From Massariosphaeria phaeospora (lineage: Eukaryota; Ascomycota; Dothideomycetes; Pleosporales), in the NCBI GenBank assembly GCA_011032825.1, contig JAADJZ010000008.1:1364001-1428000 (forward strand): a stretch of DNA of 64,000 nt, given 5' to 3'. The notes beneath the pieces are model-generated. The model was not told the DNA's origin, searched no databases, and saw only the letters and a program-made list of their open reading frames with translations. Positions 58,255-64,000 of the stretch are shown piece after piece (within the stretch, counting starts at the first letter, position 1; every line of letters starts with the position of its first letter). Position numbers and translations under genes: made by a program.

Positions 58255-58637
58255 AATAAGTAGAAGTTAAGTTAGAGTTAAGTTAGCTTACGTTAGATTT
58301 CAACTTAACTTTAGCTTTAACTCGCGCTAGTTACTAAGTAGCTTAAGTTGAAGTTAAGTTAAAGTAGTTAAAGCTTAAAGTTGTAGTTAGGCTTTACATA
58401 ATATTTACAACTTATATTAATATTAAGTTTTTTATATATATTTATTACATTTATTTATTATAGTTTTTTAACTATTTAGGTAACTCTAACTTAACTTTTA
58501 ACTTAAAGCTTTAACTACTCTAACTTAACCTCTACCTACGCTAGATTAACTCTAACTTAATTTTAACCTAAGGTTTATGCGACTTATAACTTAACTTATA
58601 CTTATTAATAAGTACTTTCTACTTATTCGCTAGCGTA
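58255..58637. mobile_element. hAT-type MITE M4 (inverse orientation)
   Basis: Starts TAAGCTAGTAAATAAGTAG and ends ATTCGCTAGCGTA. Target copies GATATTAG (58247-58254) and GACATTAG (58638-58645) differ by one C/T. It is inserted in the G1 DDE region. Confidence 0.9.
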
Positions 58638-59237
58638 GACATTAGTTTAGCATAGCTAGAGCAAGTATTTAATTGCTGTACAAAGTAAAAAGCGCGTTGT
58701 AAAAAAAACTAGCGTTTCTTTATACTTAATAGCTATAGCAGTTACTTTACTTAAAATTTTATTAACTACTGCAACTTCTATTGCATACTTTTAGTAGTAT
58801 TTTCTTTTTACTCTACTTATACTCTTTAGCTACTTAATATAGTTTGCTTTAAACTTTTTTTTAGCTTCTACTTAGCGCAGCTTTTTACCTACATCTAGAG
58901 AAGCCAAAAGCTTATTGCTGTTTTAAAAGAAAACTTCTTTCTACTATTCTAGAAAGCGTAGGTGTTCTCTTTTAAAACAAAGATAATTTTTAAGTTTTTT
59001 AAAGCTACTAGCATATAGCCTATAGAGCTAGAAGCTATACTCAAACGATTTGACAAAGTAAAAAGCAAAAAGCAAAAAGAAAGTAAAGCAAGTTTTTTAG
59101 CTTTTAAAGAAAGCAACTAGCGTTAGATAAATCGTCTAGTACGCTTTGCAGTAAAGAATACTGCTGCAAAGAAGTTAAAAACGCTTTCTCAAACGCTTTA
59201 TTTACTTTTAGTTCAAAACGAGCTGCTATACTACAAG

Positions 59238-59596
59238 TACGCTAGCGAATAAGTAGAAAGTACTTATTAATAGGTATAAGTTAAGTTATAGATTGCATAA
59301 ACTTTAGGTTAAAGTTAAGTTAGAGTTAACCTAGCGTAGGTAGAAGTTAAGTTAGAGTTACTTAAATAGTTAAAAAACTATAATAAATAAATGTAATAAA
59401 TATACATAGAAAACTTAATATTAATATAAGTTGTAAATATTATGTAAGACTTAACTACAACTTTAAGCTTTAACTACTTTAACTTAACTCTAACTTAAGC
59501 TGCTTAGTAACTAGCGCGAGTTAAAGCTAGAGTTAAGTTAAAGTCTAACGTAAGCTAACTCAACTCTAACTTAATTTCTACCTATTTACTAGCCTA
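59238..59596. mobile_element. hAT-type MITE M5 (359 bp)
   Basis: TACGCTAGCGAATAAGTAGA to TTTACTAGCCTA with a perfect 8-bp duplication ACTACAAG (59230-59237, 59597-59604). It is inserted in the 3' part of G1. It lacks a ~33-bp piece present in M2 and M3. Confidence 0.93.
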
Positions 59597-59695
59597 ACTA
59601 CAAGAATAATAGTTTAAAAAAAGCGCTTACAACTAAGAAAAAGTACAAGAAGCGCAGCAAACGTTTCAACTTGCAGCAGCGAAAAGAGTACCGTG

Positions 59696-59716
59696 TCCGT
59701 GCACTTAATGCACGGA
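59696..59716. repeat. perfect 8-bp hairpin in G1 3' region
   Basis: TCCGTGCA-CTTAA-TGCACGGA, followed 7 bp later by another TAATGCACG. The tandem TAATGCACG spacing resembles the doubled units in the pogo TIRs, so it may mark the right TIR of G1. Confidence 0.5.
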
Positions 59717-60578
59717 TTTAGCTAATGCACGCTAAATACTATAAACGCTCTATTAGAAATAAAGCTATAGAGCTACTTATAATTAATATTATTACAAGAT
59801 ATTCTTGTAGAGTACTATATTAATACTTGCGATTAACTTGTGCTACTTATATTTATCTAGAAGCTTAACGTTGCAGCTGCAATGCGTTAAAATAGCTAAC
59901 GTAGCAAATACGCTTTCTAAGGCCTTTGTAGTATTTCTAGTATTAACGCTACGTTTGTAACGCTTTTTGCTTTGTAAAAATAGCTGCAAAGCTTTTCTTT
60001 TACTTTTTTGTAAAAATTGTAGAGCTTTTGTAGCATTGCGAGTTTCTTTCTAGCAAGCGCGCTCTGCTGCCTTTTCTACCTACTTTTTTTTTTTTGCTAC
60101 TTTTGCTACTTTCTGCGCTACACGCTTTTTCTTTGCAATTTTCTCTTTGTACAGCTTAGCTGCTTTTTTTAGCTCTACTATCTTTGCTTTTTAAAGTTGC
60201 TACTTTTAATTTTTTTACTTCTTAATTAACTAACGAACACGTGCTTTCTTTACTTTTCTTGGTAACTAGAAAATAGCTTTACTATAATACTTCTAGCGCT
60301 GTTAAAAGTCTAAAGCTTTGCTTTTTTTCTTACGATTTTTTTTAATAGATAAAGCCTACTTAAGCCTATTTACGGTAGCGAATAAGTAGAAAGTACTTAT
60401 CGTTGAGTATAGATTAAGTTAAAGTCGCATAAACCTAAAGTTAAAATTAAGTTAGATTAATTAAAGCGTAGGTTAAAGTTAAGTTATAGGTACTATTTTT
60501 AGGTTAATAAACCTATTATAAGTAGCTATTATAATTATAAAAAGAAAATCTATTAAAATATAAAATTGTAGAAGTCTA

Positions 60579-62422
60579 ACGTGTTTTATTAGTAAGTCGG
60601 CTACTTTAGTAAGTCGGCTACTAAACACCGGCGCAGCAACTGCGCGGCAACAACACGTAATGTTTCAACAACACAACGCGCAAAGTACCTATACTAAAGG
60701 CGATATATATATTGCTATTTCTAATATTCAATCTAAGCAGATTTAAAGCAAAAGGCGCGCTGCTGCAGTTTACAAAGTCTCTTAATCAACAATCTAAGAC
60801 TAACGCGCTAGGAAACGCTTTCGACGCAACTGCAAGCCGAAATCAAAGCGCTTTACAAAACTAAAAGAGAAAGCGATTGTACAGCGTATACTTAACGAAT
60901 CTCTACGAGGTCTACCGCTCTCGAAGGCACACATACAAGATATAGCAAATAAACTGCTAAAAAAGCGCGGATGCAACCCTACTAGCAAGTACTAGGTTAA
61001 TAGGTTTATTAAGCGTACTTCTAAGCTGCGAACGCGATAGAGCTGTCTGTACGATCGCTAGCGAGCTGCCTGCAAAGACCTAGCAGTTATCGAGCTCTAG
61101 TTCAGCCTAGTTCAATTGGTAAAGGCGAAGTACAGTATCCTTAATAAGAATACCTAAAACTTTGATAAATTAAGCTTCTTAATAGGCAAGATTACGTTTT
61201 AGCTCGTAGTAACAGGCTTAGATAAGCCTAAAAAAGCAAAGAAACTACAGCCTAGCAATTGCGAATAGACTACTCTAATACAAGCTGTCAGCGCAACGAG
61301 AAAGCGCATTCTACTCTTTATTATCTTCGCTAGCAAGGTCCTAATCTCTACCTAGTTTGAGCTAGAAATACCACGCAACTAGGTTATTCAAGTTAGTCTA
61401 AATAGCTAAACGAGCAACGATTTTAAAGTTGACTAGCTTAAACACTTTAATACGCATGCAAAGTCTGTAGGAGCGTACAGGCTACTTATTATTAACAGCT
61501 ACAAAAGCTATTGCTCGCTTGCTTTCTAGAACTACTGCAAGGAGAACAAGATTATCGCTTTTTGCATGCCATCTTACTTATTGCACTTGCTGCAGCTTTT
61601 TGACGTCGCCTGCTTCGCGCCGCTAAAGCGCTCTTATAGCGATAGTATCTTAGCTTTAGCGCGCAACTACATCTACTACATTAGCAAAAAAACTTTTTTA
61701 CTAGCTTTTAAAGCTGCCTACGAGCATACATTTACTAAAAAAAACGCTCGCGCAGGGTTTAGAGGCGCTAGATTAGTTCTATTTAACCTAGATGCAGTGT
61801 TATCGAAGCTTGATGTAAAGTTGCGCACGCTAACTTCGCTACAGCGCGACAACGCTGCATGAAAAGCAAAGACGCTGCGCAACGCAAAAAAGCTAGAAGC
61901 TTAGACTACGCTTATTTAACAGAGAATGCAAAAGCGCTTAGGTTCTTTAGCGAGCTCTTTTGACGAGCAGGTACAACAGCTAAGTAAAGGCGCGCAGCAG
62001 ATAGCGCATAATATAGTGTTGCTGCAGAAAGAACAGGCGCGTATGCGAAGCGTAATTAAAGAGCTTACAAAGCGCAAGACTCGTAAAAAGCAATACGTAC
62101 AAGTTAAAAAGACTCTAACAGTTAGTAAAGTATCTAACTTAATTGCTGCAAAGAAAAGTAGTAGTCGTAAAAATAGCAAGACGCTTGCGAAGAAAGTGCG
62201 CGCAAAGAGGCGCTACAGCTGTTGCAGCGAGATTGAGCATAATTCTCGCACCTGTAAAGTAGAAATAGAGAATGTAAATAGTAGTACTGCTTTTGAATAA
62301 TATTATTTTATTGCGTATAGTATAGTAATTTGTTGTAGTGTTGCACTACGTCGCTGCGCGTGCGCGACGCTAGGGTTTAGTAGCCAACTCACTAAAGTAG
62401 CCGACTTACTAATGAAACACGT
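60579..62422 (+). mobile_element. pogo/Fot1-like transposon F2
   Basis: The 1844-bp element lies between TA 60577-60578 and 62423-62424, in MITE M6. Its TIRs match F1. It is the least degraded transposon in the window together with F1. Confidence 0.95.
60660..62300 (+). pseudogene. pogo/Fot1-type transposase of F2
   Basis: One frame from ATG 60660 to TAA 62298-62300, 546 codons plus stop, no indel, with about 19 in-frame stops (one TGA, the rest TAA/TAG). Segments: KAHIQDIANKLLKKRG (helix-turn-helix region), NFDKLSFLIGKI, LLIINSYKSYCSLAF (Asp to Asn), HLLQLFDVACFAPLKRSYSD. The knuckle CSCCSEIEHNSRTC near 62219-62260 is complete. Stop-free stretches are 61566-61862 and 61926-62300. The minus-strand stretches 60800-60988 and 61916-62179 are shadows. 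Confidence 0.92.
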
Positions 62423-63438
62423 TATGCTAACTTAACTTTAATCTACGCTATTTAGTTTTAGCGTAGGTATAAGTTGAGTTAGCACTAAAATCTTACGTAA
62501 GCTAACTTAACTTTAACTCAACCTATACCTATTTACTACTCTAAGCTTATTTATTTTATAGTTAATTAGGTTATTTTGAACAAATAGGTAGTAGAGCGAT
62601 TAACGAAGCTTTTATGTATTTTTACTACTTTAATTGCTTACTACAAAGCGTACAAGCTTATTTATCTTTTTTCAATTATAATTGCTAAGTAATAATAAAA
62701 AGTTTTCTTTTAATTCTTAAGTTTTAGTAAATCTATTAAGAATAGAATTAGAATTAGAAAGTAATATGCCTGTTGCTCTAAAAGAGCTAAAAATTGTTGA
62801 TTCTTTAAAGAAAGTTTCCTACGCTTTCTAGAATAGTAGAAAGAAGTTGCTTTTAGTAATAGAAAAAAAACCTTAGCTTGTTTGAAAGTAGTGTAGTTTA
62901 ATAGTTTTAGTAAGTAAGTAGTTAATAGAAGCTTGAATATTGCTACATTAAGTAGCTAAAGCGTATAAGTTAAATAAAAAAGTAGAATAGCAAAGAGAAT
63001 CTTGTTCTAATTACAGTAGTTAATGAAATTCATAGTAATATAGAATTCGTAGCTATTTAGAATTAAGAGTTAATAGAATTGTCGAGTTTTTTTTTTTGTA
63101 CAGCGATTAAATACTTGCTTAAGCTAAGCAAGTCTAATATCGTTGTTCGTCTAGCTAGAAAGTAATAAAGTAATAAAAACTAAGTATTTTTCTGCCTAAA
63201 TATCGTTTACCTAGCTTAATTAAATGCTTTTGTTAGCAGTTTTATAGATAAAGCTTGAAAGTAAAGCAAATTCATTAGCGTATATACATGCTAAGAGCGT
63301 AATCCATGCACAATTTCTATTCTAGATTAATGCTTTAACTTTTTTCTTCTTCTACATTCGTCTACTAAATATCCTCTTTGATCTACTAATAATGCTAATT
63401 AAGAAGCCTTTCTCGTCTATATTGTAGGCGAAGGATAC

Positions 63439-63503
63439 GCGGAACCACACTTTGGGTAGGCGGAACCACAGTTTGAGAAATACGCGTGCAGCCGGATTAT
63501 CCG
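63439..63503 (-). repeat. TIR-like end with doubled unit, right end of G2 or a derivative
   Basis: Two direct copies of GCGGAACCACA-TTTG-G (63439-63456 and 63460-63477) lie 3 bp apart, then CCGGATTATCCG, ending at TA 63504-63505. The doubled unit is the same architecture as the other pogo TIRs here. It is not mutated to AT. Confidence 0.5.
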
Positions 63504-63506
63504 TAC

Positions 63507-64000
63507 TGCCGAGATTTAGCCGACGAACACCAAAACATCGGACGGCAGAGGCAGCAGAGGCGCCCGCACCTAAAGGCGAGCTGCCGCACCCGCTGCACCA
63601 CCTCCACAGCGACTCAAAATACCTGCGCTTCGAACAAGGCTGTGAGATTTGTATGCGACGGCTATACAGACTCTCGCAGCCTTTTTCTATCGCGTGGTTG
63701 TTGTGCGCGGTCGCTGCAGGTGCGCCGCCGCCATCGCGAGAGGCACCCGCAGAGGCACCCGCAAAGGCACCCGCAGAGGCACCCAGCGGCGGCGCTCGGT
63801 GGCTGGGTGCGCACCTGCAGAGACACCCGCGCCTGCAGCGCAGCAACCAGACGTCAGAAAAAGGCTGCAAGCGTTTGTATATCTGTCGCATACAAATATT
63901 ACAGCTTTATTCAATGCGCAGGTATTTTGAGTTGCTGTGGAGGTGGTGCAGCAGGTGCCTCTGCGGGTTCGGTCGTCCGAAGTTTTGGTGTTCCTCGGCA
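63507..64000. repeat. GC-rich segment with long inverted-repeat arms
   Basis: Arms at about 63507-63630 and 63907-64000 are inverted copies: GAACACCAAAAC and CTGCACCACCTCCACAGC are shared, the latter within a ~38-bp block with two mismatches. This suggests a MITE or DNA transposon end cut by the window edge. The inside is GC-rich, open on both strands, and not RIP-mutated; the overlapping open frames are not convincing genes. Confidence 0.65.
63739..63786. repeat. 12-bp tandem repeat, four units
   Basis: AGAGGCACCCGC is repeated four times with one or two changes. It lies between the inverted arms. Confidence 0.85.

Larger units (their letters stand above)
55360..59770 (+). pseudogene. pogo type G transposase relic G1, split by B2, M4 and M5
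   Basis: Readable pieces: the N-terminus near 55625-55834 (FCAIACQFSISHATLS, a helix-turn-helix), 57688-58254 (EYIKSLTKQKLLPTKEML, then RYMYNINKKSFIISI, YNMDEKGF type), 58638-59237 (FILNSYSSYFT, DGHGSH type) and 59597-59760. Rejoined through the target sites these form one Tan/Flipper-like protein. It differs from the Fot1-like A to F families. The region 55360-55620 is unassigned 5' sequence. TIR ends were not found with confidence. Stops are mostly TAA/TAG. Confidence 0.75.
60370..62543. mobile_element. hAT-type MITE M6, split by pogo F2
   Basis: Starts TACGGTAGCGAATAAGTAGA and ends ATTTACTACTCTA. Target copies AGCCTATT (60362-60369) and AGCTTATT (62544-62551) differ by one C/T. Same subtype as M1. 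F2 is inserted at GAAGTC-TA. Confidence 0.9.
59800..63445 (-). pseudogene. pogo type G transposase relic G2, split by M6 (with F2)
   Basis: Minus-strand reading begins at about 63445: FAYNIDEKGFLISI, SKRIFSRRM, LLACIYAN, LLILNSYEFYIT, LQLLNVAIFKLL and LLKATSFYYSRKRRKL, down to 62544. After removing M6 it continues at 60369 with an Ala/Lys/Glu-rich coiled tail (ELKKAAKLYKEKIAKKKRVA) to about 59800. This is the Tan/Flipper-like layout. The N-terminal helix-turn-helix is missing: at the right the DDE start abuts a TIR-like sequence. The right part is only mildly mutated. Confidence 0.78.

Noticed and set aside
63352..63930. Three overlapping open frames in the GC-rich end
   Set aside because: They overlap on both strands, run through inverted-repeat arms and a tandem repeat, and include a piece of the G2 transposase; GC-rich sequence is open by default.

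Overview
The window is a gene-poor, AT-rich block of a filamentous ascomycete (Pezizomycotina-type) genome, built almost entirely from nested transposable elements that have been mutated by a RIP-like process. The evidence is: pogo/Fot1-type transposons with ACGT ends and TA target duplications, chromodomain Ty3/gypsy elements, hAT elements with 8-bp duplications, 45-49 nt introns with CTAAC branch sites, and reading frames that keep their length but are riddled with TAA/TAG. No intact host gene, tRNA, rRNA or CRISPR array was seen. Only the last ~0.6 kb is GC-rich, so the right edge lies at or near an isochore boundary.

Layout, left half. A type-B pogo element (B0, minus) enters from the left edge. 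It is split by gypsy copy Gy1a (179-9492, itself hit by pogo A1) and, in its right TIR, by hAT MITE M1 (11071-13288, itself hit by pogo A2). B0 sits in an older type-B copy (B4), which also holds the pogo-like element H (13480-16113). A copia-like relic follows. It was split by pogo B3 (16829-24649) and pogo B5 (from 26602). B5 carries gypsy Gy2 (26609-33064), pogo A3 (33113-34958) and gypsy Gy1b (36491-46185, containing pogo B1 and MITE M2).

Layout, right half. Unassigned sequence with MITE M3 and a pogo D fragment comes first, then the well-preserved pogo F1, an extremely AT-rich stretch holding pogo C1 and D1, and two relics of another pogo family (G1 plus, G2 minus). The G relics are interrupted by B2, M4, M5 and M6, and M6 contains pogo F2. 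A GC-rich inverted-repeat segment closes the window.

The most interesting object is the ~6 kb hAT element at 17638-23627 inside B3. It has 8-bp target duplications, hAT-like ends and a minus-strand transposase relic (BED finger, hAT C-terminal dimerisation region). It also carries two non-transposase genes, transcribed divergently: a three-exon histone H3-like gene (22681-23224, plus) and a four-exon gene (20990-22385, minus) for a charged protein with an apparently acidic C-terminal tract. The H3 tail keeps ARTKQT but lacks the Lys-9 motif. Several introns of the two genes share the sequence GTAAGTTATTACAG, a motif also found near both ends of the transposon. All of these genes are inactivated here by nonsense changes.
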